This document shows positions 6,469-13,535 of a stretch of 21,165 nt of DNA, piece by piece (position 1 is the stretch's first letter; every line of letters begins with the position of its first letter). Below the pieces are notes generated by a model. It saw only the letters and a program-made list of their open reading frames with translations, had not been told where the DNA came from and searched no databases. The DNA comes from Candidatus Zixiibacteriota bacterium (GTDB lineage Bacteria > Zixibacteria > MSB-5A5 > SM1-73), in assembly GCA_020341875.1 (NCBI GenBank), contig CP070839.1, positions 2,438,377 to 2,459,541 of the forward strand, written 5' to 3'. The translations under genes and the position numbers were made by a program.

Positions 6469-8022
6469 TCACTTCCCGTCTTTCAGCTTGAACTGAAGCC
6501 AGTCGTGCATTTCCTGGATGTTTTTGGACATGTACCAGCGCCCGTTGGCATATGTACCGTAGTCCGCTCCGGCCATGGCCGAGGCATAGCGAGCGGCGTT
6601 GGCAAAGAATAGCCACTGTTCCACCCATTTCTTCTCGATGGCCTCGTCGAAGATGTTAGCTCCCTGAGGCAGTCCCTTTGCTGCCCCTTTCTCCCAGGCG
6701 GTGGAGACGATCTTGGTGGCGGTCAGGGTCATCTCGTCGGTTGTCCTGACGGTGTTCTCAAAGCGGGCGAACTGGTTGTCGACCCATTGCGTGCTGTGGC
6801 ACGACAGACATATGTTCCGCATATTCTCCTGTCTGATGGCCATCTCTTCTTCGTCGATTAAGTATTCTGACGCCGGCTCGCCGGTAAGCTCGGTGGGCAT
6901 GGGCAGTCCGGCCTTGTTCCTTATGATGGCCGTATTGGGAGACTTGGGATGAGGGTGCGAATAGATGACTCCCACGATCCGCCACCAGATGCGATCATTC
7001 ATCTGATGAGTGCGCTCAGCCACCACATCTTCTTCCGGGTCGACAACTAGGCTGACGTGACAGGAGGCACAGGTGGGCGCGGTGAAATCCTTGCCCACAA
7101 CCCAGGGCACGCCTTCAAAATCCCAATCCTTGCTCATGGATGCAAACATGTTGCCGTGCTTGCTCACCTCGTACACCTTATAGGCCGGAACGTCAGGTCC
7201 CTTATGGCATTCGGAGCAGGTGTAGGGCTTCCTGGCCATCTCTATTGAGAACTGGTGCCGGGTGTGGCAGGCGGCACAGGAGCCCATGCTCCCGTCCGGG
7301 TTGATCCGGCCAACTCCCTGGTTGGGCCAGCCGGAGAGGACGGGAAACTCCATATCACCCAAGACCGTCTCCCGCGTGCTCATCCCCTCCACCATCACCT
7401 CGGTCCCGTGGCAATAGAGGCACGATTCGAAATTAGTCTGCTCATCCGGATCGGCGAGTGATGTCTTGACGCCGTCAAAATCCTGAATGCCGTTGATTGA
7501 CGTGAGCAGACTGTGATAAACCGGGTTGTTAGTTAGATTGATGTGAGCATAAGACATGATGTTTTTCTCATACTGCTCTCTTTCCACTGGATGACAGGTG
7601 GCGCAGTCTTCGGGCGTGACCACAACGTGGACCTGATCGCCCGCGTGTTCGAACGTGTCGCGGTGCTTCTCCGGGTTCATATTGTGGCACTCGGCACAGC
7701 CCACTGTAGTGGTCATCAACTGTTCCGGTATGCTGTCTGCCGAGACGCGCCGTGCCTGTTCTTCTTTTTCCAGCGCCTGGGCTGGAGTCACCTTAGCGTG
7801 ACGGCTGTTCTGCCAGTCCGCCACGATGCCCGGGTGTATGCTCGCGTGGCAGCCCAGGCAGCCTTCCGTCGCGTCGGAGTTTGGCTCCTGGCCGTAGCTC
7901 ACCTGCGGTGAGTAAGAAAAGACCAACAGGAGCACGACTCCAAGTAGCGTTGCCTTCATCGCCACCGCGCTTGTTCTTTCCCTGGCGACGGCTGAGATCC
8001 ATCTTTCCTGCTTACCCGACAT
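6469..8022 (-). CDS. Octahaem cytochrome c, hydroxylamine oxidoreductase (HAO) family
   Basis: The 517-residue protein carries exactly eight CXXCH haem c motifs, at residues 55, 109, 140, 201, 249, 269, 318 and 405. This number, the length and the C-terminal helical segment match the HAO-like octahaem family, whose members oxidise hydroxylamine or NO, or in other lineages reduce nitrite or hydroxylamine. A signal peptide sits unusually far in, with its hydrophobic core at about 24-39 and likely cleavage near residue 44 (VSYG/Q), so the protein is exported and matures in the periplasm. The ATG at 8022 has a strong GAGGAGGGG site; ATG 7959 would give a more usual signal peptide. The presence or absence of the cross-linking tyrosine that fixes HAO as an oxidase cannot be settled by eye; Y488 and Y491 in GADYGTYANG are candidates. 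It lies 27 bases after the flavodiiron gene. Confidence 0.92.
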   Translation of the reverse strand: MSGKQERWISAVARERTSAVAMKATLLGVVLLLVFSYSPQVSYGQEPNSDATEGCLGCHASIHPGIVADWQNSRHAKVTPAQALEKEEQARRVSADSIPEQLMTTTVGCAECHNMNPEKHRDTFEHAGDQVHVVVTPEDCATCHPVEREQYEKNIMSYAHINLTNNPVYHSLLTSINGIQDFDGVKTSLADPDEQTNFESCLYCHGTEVMVEGMSTRETVLGDMEFPVLSGWPNQGVGRINPDGSMGSCAACHTRHQFSIEMARKPYTCSECHKGPDVPAYKVYEVSKHGNMFASMSKDWDFEGVPWVVGKDFTAPTCASCHVSLVVDPEEDVVAERTHQMNDRIWWRIVGVIYSHPHPKSPNTAIIRNKAGLPMPTELTGEPASEYLIDEEEMAIRQENMRNICLSCHSTQWVDNQFARFENTVRTTDEMTLTATKIVSTAWEKGAAKGLPQGANIFDEAIEKKWVEQWLFFANAARYASAMAGADYGTYANGRWYMSKNIQEMHDWLQFKLKDGK

Positions 8023-8049
8023 TGTCCCCTCCTCGGTTACAGGTTTCTG

Positions 8050-9234
8050 TCAGCAAAGCTTTTGCTCCTTATGTTTTCTTAAGATTTCGTCTGCCAACCT
8101 GTCCAGTGACCTGAAATCCTCGTCCTTTGGATGACCTTTGACCAGAACCGGCTGAAGCATCTCCGCCTTCAGATTGCTCAGCATGCCGGTGATCTGATCC
8201 GCCATCTTTCCGCCCCATCCATAGGAGCCGATCAGGGACGCAAACTTGGCCTTGGGCCTCAGTGCGTTGGCCAGGTAGGCGGCGTAGACGGCAGCCGGGT
8301 GAGACCCGACCAGGACCGTGGGGGAGGCAATCACCACCGTGGCGGCGTCTACGAGAGCCATTGCCAGCTCTCCGATGTCGGTGGCGGTCAGATTGAACTG
8401 CTTCACTTCTATTCCTCGCTCGGTCAGAGCCTCCGCTAAGTGGTCCACCATTCTCTTGGTGCTGCCGTGCATGGAGACGTAAGGCAAAACCACTTCGTTC
8501 TTCACCTGGTCTGAGACCCAATCTCTGTAGGCATCAAAGATGAACTCGGGCTCATCGTGAACCGGCCCATGGCTGGGAGCGATCATCTCTATCTTCAGAT
8601 CCTTGATCTTCTCCAGGTTCTTTCTGATGGGCGCCCGGAAGGGCATCATTATCTCGGCGTAGTACCTTTTGGCGGATTCATACACTAATGCTTTATCTTT
8701 GACAAACAGGTCATTCGTCGCCAGATGAGCGCCAAAGAAATCACATGAGAACAAAATCTTGTCCTCACGCAGGTAGGTAGACATCGTCTCCGGCCAGTGC
8801 ACCCAGGGGGTGTATAGAAACTCCAGTGTCTTGTCTCCCAGCGACAGTGTCTCCCGGTCGTCTACGGTTGTGAACTTGTCGTCAGAAATATGCAGCAGAT
8901 CCATCAACATCGATTTGCATTTGGGGTTGGTCACCACCTTGGCCTCAGGGTGGTCTTTCAGTATCCTGGGAATGGCTCCGGAGTGATCCTGCTCTGCGTG
9001 ATGGGAAACAACGTAGTCAATCCTCTCGATATCCAGCTCCTTCAGATGGGCCACAAGTTCCTCTTCCTTGGTCGGGTCGACCGTGTCCAGAAGCGCCGTC
9101 TTTTCGCTTCCCTTAATCAGGTAGGCGTTATAACTTGTTCCATCCGGCAGTGGTATCAACTCGTCAAATAATCTCCTGTCCCAGTCTATCGCACCAACCG
9201 AGTGGAACTTCGATTTCAACTCTCGGGAACCCAC
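8050..9234 (-). CDS. fprA: Flavodiiron protein (FprA / A-type flavoprotein)
   Basis: The 394-residue protein has the metallo-beta-lactamase-like di-iron domain (about 1-245) with ligands H79, E81, D83 and H84 (HAEQDH), H146 (PWVHWP), D165 (SCDFFG) and H222 (APSHGP). A flavodoxin domain follows (about 248-394) with the FMN phosphate loop SMHGSTKRM. All canonical di-iron ligands are present. Such proteins reduce O2 to water and/or NO to N2O in the cytoplasm, with electrons arriving from rubredoxin. The rubredoxin gene two genes upstream is the natural partner. The start is a GTG at 9234 behind a strong AGAGGAG site. It has no C-terminal rubredoxin or flavin reductase fusion. Whether O2 or NO is preferred is not visible in the sequence; the HAO-like and YgbA-like neighbours favour NO, the PerR-like regulator favours O2. 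Confidence 0.95.
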   Translation of the reverse strand: MGSRELKSKFHSVGAIDWDRRLFDELIPLPDGTSYNAYLIKGSEKTALLDTVDPTKEEELVAHLKELDIERIDYVVSHHAEQDHSGAIPRILKDHPEAKVVTNPKCKSMLMDLLHISDDKFTTVDDRETLSLGDKTLEFLYTPWVHWPETMSTYLREDKILFSCDFFGAHLATNDLFVKDKALVYESAKRYYAEIMMPFRAPIRKNLEKIKDLKIEMIAPSHGPVHDEPEFIFDAYRDWVSDQVKNEVVLPYVSMHGSTKRMVDHLAEALTERGIEVKQFNLTATDIGELAMALVDAATVVIASPTVLVGSHPAAVYAAYLANALRPKAKFASLIGSYGWGGKMADQITGMLSNLKAEMLQPVLVKGHPKDEDFRSLDRLADEILRKHKEQKLC

Positions 9235-9301
9235 GTCTTGTCTCCTCTTTGAGGTTTCGTCCAGTTAGAAAAACAATTGCTCCTCACTCCAACTCCTGCT
9301 G

Positions 9302-9823
9302 CTAGAATTTACCATCCATCCTGAATTCGGCCGAGTCCAGCCAGAAGCCGGAGTTGTTCACCGAGTCATATTGAGCCTGAAGCAGATCGTAATGGAACCT
9401 TTCCTCCTCACATATCCGCTCTAAGATCTCCTTGGCCTTTGGATCGGTAGCCTCCCCGGCGGATTTCTCGAAGAAGTCGACGGCATTTCTCTCCAGCTCC
9501 ATTCCTATGCTGATCGCCTCAAGCTCGCTGGCCCTCTCCCCTTTCCTCATTCTGGAATTCAGTTCTTCGATTAAAGAGGAATCTCCTTTCACCTCGTCTG
9601 GGTCGACCAGCTTCCTCCATTCTTCCCCCCCGGTCAGCTCCGTGAACAACTTTCCGAAGGAATCGAGGTGCTCGGTCTCATCCCGGGCCAGCTTTTGAAA
9701 CATCTTCTTCCCCAACTCGTTGTGAGTCACCTCAGTCGCATGGTTGAAGAAGCTCCTCCCGTTTATCTCCAGCCGGATGGCTTCCTTTATCACGTTGACC
9801 ACCTGGTCGCTTATCTCTGCCAC
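9302..9823 (-). CDS. Ferritin-like di-iron protein (rubrerythrin-related, without rubredoxin domain)
   Basis: The 173-residue product is an all-helical ferritin-like protein with two metal-binding ExxH motifs, ETEH (49-52) and ERFH (141-144), plus additional glutamates at E19 and in the EIxxGMELE helix near 102-111. These give the expected duplicated four-helix di-iron site. Rubrerythrins reduce hydrogen peroxide and usually carry a C-terminal rubredoxin domain. Here that domain is missing and a separate rubredoxin gene lies immediately upstream, so the pair may form a split rubrerythrin system. The start is GTG at 9823 following GAGGAGGAGAA. The last 20 residues (SGFWLDSAEF) are a tail typical of this subfamily. 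Peroxidase versus iron-storage function is inferred only from context. Confidence 0.87.
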   Translation of the reverse strand: MAEISDQVVNVIKEAIRLEINGRSFFNHATEVTHNELGKKMFQKLARDETEHLDSFGKLFTELTGGEEWRKLVDPDEVKGDSSLIEELNSRMRKGERASELEAISIGMELERNAVDFFEKSAGEATDPKAKEILERICEEERFHYDLLQAQYDSVNNSGFWLDSAEFRMDGKF

Positions 9824-9875
9824 TTCTCCTCCTCTCTAACTCCGTATCTGTCCAATTCTGGGTAACTTGTCTTAC

Positions 9876-10040
9876 TTATGCCATCTGCTTCTGAAACTGG
9901 TCCTTACCAGCACCGCACACCGGACAGAGCCAGTCCTCCGCCAGCTTATCGAAAGGCGTCCCCGGCTGCGCTCCGGAATCAGGATCGCCCTTTTCCGGAT
10001 CATACACGTAGCTGCAGATCACACAGACGTATTTGTCCAT
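9876..10040 (-). CDS. Rubredoxin
   Basis: A 54-residue protein starting MDKYVCVICSYVYDPEKG and containing WLCPVCGAGKDQF. It has the two paired cysteine motifs CxxC (C6, C9 and C39, C42) that bind a single iron atom, the aromatic residues and the length of a classical rubredoxin. It is a cytoplasmic one-electron carrier and the usual reductant of flavodiiron proteins and rubrerythrins, both of which are encoded directly downstream on the same strand. The ATG at 10040 follows an excellent GGAGGAGG site. The gap to the permease gene upstream is 93 bases, the widest between the regulator and the cytochrome, and could hold a second promoter, although I see no convincing one. Confidence 0.96.
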   Translation of the reverse strand: MDKYVCVICSYVYDPEKGDPDSGAQPGTPFDKLAEDWLCPVCGAGKDQFQKQMA

Positions 10041-10133
10041 CTTTTCCTCCTCCAGGTGAGAATTGAAACTTCCCGTAATAGTATGACTCTTGCACCGATG
10101 TCTCCATAGGACTTCTTACAGAGAGTGTTTTTG

Positions 10134-11348
10134 TCATTCCCTCTTGGTTGCCTTATAACCAGCCTTCTCGAGTTTCTCTTCTATGCTCTTCTCATCCACC
10201 TCTCCGTCCACCTTGACCAGGTTATCGCCCAGCAGCACCTCTACATTCCTAACACCAGGAAGCTCCTTCACCGCCTGCTCGACTTTCATTTGACAGTGTT
10301 TACACTCCATGTCCGGAACGTGGAAGGTGAACTTTGCCTCAGGCATCCCTTTCTCTTTAGTTCCCAGAGAACCTCTCAAGACAAGACCGACAAACAGAAT
10401 CAGACAGGCCAGCTGCAGTAAGAATGGTAGGTCTCTTCCCTTAAACAGCATGTCCTTGGCCACAGCTCCACCCAGCAGAGAGTCAAGCAGGAGACCGAAC
10501 GCCACGGCAAGAGCCATTATGGAGAGAAGGTAGATAGCGATCACGTTTTTCCCGAACTTCTTGGCCACGAATGCAATCGCCACCGCGTTGGTGGCGGTGC
10601 CGGCGATAAGGAAGGCAAGTGCTGCCCCCGGCATCAATCCCTTGGTCATCATGGCGGCAGCGATGGGAACCGAGCCGATTGCGCAAACATAGAGCGGGAC
10701 GGATATGAGCAGCACCAGCGGATATGCGATCACCGGATTGGAGAGATACTCTTGGGAGATATCCTGCGGTATGATGGCCGAAATGGCGCCTCCCAGCAGA
10801 ACCCCTACCATAACCGTCTTTCCTATATCTTCCGGTAAGACTCCGAATCCATACTTGAAACCGTCTACTAATCTATCTTTGAGAGAAACAGGTCGCTCAC
10901 TTGCCGGTTTGAGATCTACTTTCTCATCGTCTCTCTTCACCAACAAACTCACCAGCGTACCCACCAGGATTCCCCCGACCAAAGCCGAGATCGGCCTGAC
11001 GATGGCAAACGTTGCTCCTAAGAAGGCATAGGTCACGAATATGGAGTCGATCCCGGTCGTGGGAGTGGATACCAGAAACGACATGGTCGCGGCCTTGGAT
11101 GCACCGTCTTTTCTCAGCCCGGCCGCCAGCGGGATCACCCCGCATGAACATATAGGGAGAGGTATACCAAAGACAGTGGCTTTCCATACCGAGGAGAAGC
11201 CTCCACTTCCCAGATGCTGCCTGATGAATCTCTCGCCTATGAACGCATGAATCAAGGCGGAGAAGAGGAAGCCGAGTATCAGCCAGGGACTGACGATCAG
11301 GGCAAACTCCCAGATCTGTTTTATTGCATCAATCAGGATGTCGATCAT
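10134..11348 (-). CDS. SO_0444-type metal-efflux permease with C-terminal HMA domain
   Basis: This 404-residue inner-membrane protein has about eight or more hydrophobic segments and the permease motif PICSCGVIPLAAGL near residue 70, followed by ASKAATMSFLVSTPTTG. A second similar half includes SVPLYVCAIGSVPIAAAMM. The last 65 residues form a heavy-metal-associated domain with the metal-binding motif CKHC. The family includes predicted Cu/Zn efflux transporters and the arsenic-related DUF318 permeases. The metal is not certain here. The ATG at 11348 overlaps the stop of the PerR-like gene as ATGA and has AGGAG five bases upstream, so translation is coupled to the regulator. An alternative start at 11372 has no such site. 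This layout suggests that the permease answers directly to the regulator. Confidence 0.88.
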   Translation of the reverse strand: MIDILIDAIKQIWEFALIVSPWLILGFLFSALIHAFIGERFIRQHLGSGGFSSVWKATVFGIPLPICSCGVIPLAAGLRKDGASKAATMSFLVSTPTTGIDSIFVTYAFLGATFAIVRPISALVGGILVGTLVSLLVKRDDEKVDLKPASERPVSLKDRLVDGFKYGFGVLPEDIGKTVMVGVLLGGAISAIIPQDISQEYLSNPVIAYPLVLLISVPLYVCAIGSVPIAAAMMTKGLMPGAALAFLIAGTATNAVAIAFVAKKFGKNVIAIYLLSIMALAVAFGLLLDSLLGGAVAKDMLFKGRDLPFLLQLACLILFVGLVLRGSLGTKEKGMPEAKFTFHVPDMECKHCQMKVEQAVKELPGVRNVEVLLGDNLVKVDGEVDEKSIEEKLEKAGYKATKRE

Positions 11349-11773
11349 CGTTTCTCCTTCTTCTTGAGGCATTTCTTACAGATACCCTTGAAGTACCCGT
11401 GTCTCTCTTCAATCTTGTGTCCCTCTATATCAATTTGCTCGATGTAGGGGCATTCAATATCGACGTCTATTATCTGCCCACAGCTCTTGCACAGAAGATG
11501 GTGGTGGGGAACATCCTTGCAGTCGTATCTCGTCTCGGTTCCGGTTATCGTAATGGCGTGCAATATGCCCTTTTCCAGAAACGCATTCAGGGTATTGTAG
11601 ATGGTGGTCTTGGATATGGTGGGGATCTCCTTGACCAGATCGTCATGTATCATCTCCACGGTGGGATGATTCTCGTGCCTTTCCAGATACTCCAGAATCC
11701 TCAGCCGCGGATAGGTCGGCTTCAATCCGGTGGCCTCCAGAATATTCTTGGCTGTTTTCATTTTTGTATTCAT
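11345..11773 (-). CDS. perR: Fur-superfamily regulator, PerR-like
   Basis: The 142-residue protein has the Fur-family winged helix (about 5-85; TISKTTIYNTLNAFLEKG is the recognition-helix region) and a dimerisation domain with two structural zinc CxxC pairs (CKSC, CKKC). The regulatory site reads RYDCKDVPHHHLLC. The aspartate after RY and the HHH run match PerR (Asp85/His91/His93 of Bacillus subtilis) better than Fur, and the histidine in NHPTVE corresponds to PerR His37. PerR senses peroxide through iron-catalysed histidine oxidation and represses peroxide defence genes. It heads a run that includes rubredoxin, a ferritin-like protein and two peroxiredoxins, consistent with that role. No clear ribosome-binding site precedes ATG 11773 or the alternative ATG 11761. 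Assignment to PerR rather than Fur or Zur is by motif only. Confidence 0.88.
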   Translation of the reverse strand: MNTKMKTAKNILEATGLKPTYPRLRILEYLERHENHPTVEMIHDDLVKEIPTISKTTIYNTLNAFLEKGILHAITITGTETRYDCKDVPHHHLLCKSCGQIIDVDIECPYIEQIDIEGHKIEERHGYFKGICKKCLKKKEKR

Positions 11774-11781
11774 ATCAAATC

Positions 11782-11787
11782 AGTATA
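11782..11787 (-). promoter_or_regulatory. Possible -10 element (TATACT) for the PerR-headed gene run
   Basis: On the minus strand TATACT lies nine bases before the PerR-like ATG. The sequence further upstream (around 11800-11815, ATTATTACAACATTT) is A/T-rich and might hold a degenerate operator or -35 region, but no good -35 hexamer or PerR box is present. If this -10 is used, transcription would start almost at the start codon, giving a leaderless message, which would fit the missing ribosome-binding site. This is weak evidence. Confidence 0.25.
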
Positions 11788-12069
11788 CGACACACAAATG
11801 GAAATGTTGTAATAATCTCTGGAATTCGCGGGGAAATCTTCTCCCAATGTCCATGTGCAACCAATAGCACGTCTTTCTGAACAGGGAACAAATATGTAAT
11901 GAAAACACGGCCATGTCAATACGACTAAATGACGTGCTAATTACGTATGCGTACTACGCAATCCGAATGTCTGAGATGTCTCAGCGGACCGAGTCTACTA
12001 AATTCCCAGGGGACAAACAGTTGTCCAGATTACCGGCCGTCCTCTGGTCAGCGCCGGGCAATTGTAGTG

Positions 12070-12085
12070 GTCGCATTCATGCGAC
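12070..12085. repeat. Palindromic element with TTCA loop (copy A)
   Basis: GTCGCA-TTCA-TGCGAC forms a six-base-pair hairpin. The same loop, NTTCA, recurs in two larger hairpins on the other side of the hydrolase gene (13332-13356 read on the minus strand, and 13388-13412). Confidence 0.45.
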
Positions 12086-12174
12086 TCACTCTAGGCGCAA
12101 ACGGCACACGCAAGGACGAGCGCCCCGCAGCTCTCCTGTGAGATACTTCCGTAGCCATTTCACGCTCCCCTTGA

Positions 12175-12242
12175 TTCCCTCCCGTCAAGGGAAGGAAGAA
12201 ATGAATTCCCTCTCCCTTTATGGGAGAGGAGTAAGGAGAGGG
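12175..12242. repeat. Interleaved hairpin element (CCTCTCCC / GGGAGAGG)
   Basis: TTCCCT (12175-12180) can pair with AGGGAA (12188-12193). CCTCTCCC (12209-12216) pairs perfectly with GGGAGAGG (12222-12229) across a TTTAT loop. CCCTCTCC (12208-12215) can instead pair with GGAGAGGG (12235-12242). The unit resembles short dispersed intergenic repeats rather than a terminator, as no T-run follows. Confidence 0.5.
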
Positions 12243-12437
12243 TGATTTCATTGTGTAGTGGCTCGCGGCTCTGCCGCTGGTCAGCTCGTATTCCGGGCAC
12301 CCTGCCCGCCGCCATCGTCAACAGACTGTCAATTGGAGACCGGTTGCATCCGTTGACAGGCTAAATCATCCGTCGCGAAAAACCGTATTCAATAGATAAC
12401 AAAGCGTCGCCCACTAACCGAACTACAGGGGGAAAAG

Positions 12438-13244
12438 ATGAAGAGCACACTTTCAGTTTTGGTGATCGTGATCCTTTGGGTGCTGCCCTTTGATGCCTAC
12501 GCCGAGTTGCACAAAGAGGCGCTCCAGTACAAGCATGGTGACGTTGCCTTGGAGGGCTATCTTGTTTATGACGACACGATCAAGGGAAGTCGTCCCGGGA
12601 TCCTGGTGGTGCATGATTGGATGGGGCTTGGTCTCTATGCCAAGATGCGCGCCGATCAGTTGGCAGAACTCGGCTATGTCGCCTTTGCAATCGATATGTA
12701 TGGAAAAGGCATCCGGCCGAAAGATTCCAAGGAGGCATCGGCCCAGGCCTCCATTTATAAAGAGGATCGGGGCCTTATGCGGTCGCGCACCCAAGTAGGT
12801 TTAGACGTGTTGATGAGGCAGCCCTCGGTGGACGCTAAGCGCGTAGCTGCTATCGGCTATTGTTTCGGAGGCGGCACGGTTCTGGAGTTGGCTCGCAGCG
12901 GCGCGGACATCGCAGGCGTTGTCAGCTTTCACGGCAACCTGGATACGCCGCGACCAGAGGACGCGGAGAACATAAAGACAAAGGTGCTGGTGCTGCACGG
13001 GGCAGACGATCCTTTCGTTCCGGAAAAAGACGTGGCAGCCTTCCAGAGGGAGATGCGGCAAGCCAAGGTCGACTGGCAGATGGTAGTATACGGCGGCGCT
13101 GTGCACAGCTTCTCCAACCCGAATTCGGGTGATGACCCGTCGGCCGGTGCAGCTTACGATGAAAGGGCTGATAAGCGTTCATGGGAAGCAATGCGGGTCT
13201 TCTTCGAGGAGTTGTTCGATCACACGGGCGAAGAAGGAAACTGA
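12438..13244 (+). CDS. Dienelactone hydrolase family protein, exported
   Basis: The 268-residue protein is an alpha/beta hydrolase of the dienelactone hydrolase family. The catalytic triad is visible as C142 in GYCFGGG, D191 in HGADDPFV and H223 in GAVHSF. Cysteine is the nucleophile, as in classical dienelactone hydrolases. Residues 1-22 form a signal peptide ending DAYA, so it acts outside the cytoplasm, unlike the classical cytoplasmic enzyme of chlorocatechol breakdown. The true substrate is therefore unknown (an ester or lactone). The ATG at 12438 follows AGGGGGAAAAG. The gene stands alone, divergent from the PerR-headed run and convergent with the GAF/histidine protein gene, and is flanked on both sides by TTCA-loop palindromes, which could mean it arrived as a separate block. 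Confidence 0.9.
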   Translation: MKSTLSVLVIVILWVLPFDAYAELHKEALQYKHGDVALEGYLVYDDTIKGSRPGILVVHDWMGLGLYAKMRADQLAELGYVAFAIDMYGKGIRPKDSKEASAQASIYKEDRGLMRSRTQVGLDVLMRQPSVDAKRVAAIGYCFGGGTVLELARSGADIAGVVSFHGNLDTPRPEDAENIKTKVLVLHGADDPFVPEKDVAAFQREMRQAKVDWQMVVYGGAVHSFSNPNSGDDPSAGAAYDERADKRSWEAMRVFFEELFDHTGEEGN

Positions 13245-13331
13245 CGACGGCTGGCCCGTAACTCTTTTGCGTTCTATCATGTCTTATCCGACGGATGGCC
13301 GACAGCTCAGCTGTGGGATAAGTTGTATTGA

Positions 13332-13356
13332 AGGGCAGGGCTGAATGCCCTGCCCT
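13332..13356. repeat. Palindromic element with TTCA loop (copy B)
   Basis: AGGGCAGGGC (13332-13341) and GCCCTGCCCT (13347-13356) form a perfect ten-base-pair stem with loop TGAAT, which reads ATTCA on the minus strand. No T-run follows in either direction, so a simple rho-independent terminator is unlikely. Confidence 0.55.
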
Positions 13357-13387
13357 ATGATTCCTCGAGAGATCTTCTCTAACACAT

Positions 13388-13412
13388 GGAGGCGGGAGTT
13401 CATCCCGCCTCC
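13388..13412. repeat. Palindromic element with TTCA loop (copy C)
   Basis: GGAGGCGGGA (13388-13397) and TCCCGCCTCC (13403-13412) form a perfect ten-base-pair stem with loop GTTCA. The loop matches copies A and B while the stem sequence differs, as if the stem were free to vary. Confidence 0.55.
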
Positions 13413-13484
13413 TCTGGTCCGGGCTGGGGCGTGTCCTTAAGGCTTGATATGAAGGATCCAACCTCCGCCCGATCGACCGGACAC

Positions 13485-13510
13485 AAAAAAACCTCCCGAA
13501 TGGGAGGCTT
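13485..13510 (-). terminator. Rho-independent terminator of the GAF/histidine protein gene
   Basis: Read on the minus strand, CCTCCC-ATTC-GGGAGG is followed by seven T residues, 28 bases after the stop of the gene at 13536. On the plus strand the same hairpin is followed by only four T residues. It may still act weakly on transcripts from the convergent hydrolase gene. Confidence 0.85.
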
Positions 13511-13535
13511 TTCGTGCTTCTATGTTGAAAGCCCC

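Larger units (their letters stand above)
11788..12437. other. Non-coding region with palindromes between divergent genes
   Basis: This 650-base stretch separates the minus-strand PerR-headed run from the plus-strand hydrolase. The open frames in it lack family features and normal codon use, and I regard them as chance. It contains a TTCA-loop hairpin (12070-12085), two overlapping hairpin elements (12175-12242), and an inverted pair CTGTCAA/TTGACAG (12326-12332 and 12353-12359). The second arm of that pair includes a perfect TTGACA, but no suitable -10 lies 16-18 bases downstream, so I do not call it a promoter. No tRNA, IS end or integrase remnant was recognised. Confidence 0.6.

Noticed and set aside
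6452..6628. N-terminal extension of the YgbA-like gene into the cytochrome gene
   Set aside because: The extra 59 residues overlap the conserved end of the octahaem cytochrome in another frame and show no family pattern.
11913..12251. Overlapping frames of 60-110 codons on both strands in the intergenic region
   Set aside because: They run through palindromic repeat elements, have no ribosome-binding site and show no domain.
12353..12358. TTGACA as the -35 of the hydrolase promoter
   Set aside because: No -10-like hexamer lies 15-19 bases downstream; the motif is part of an inverted repeat.
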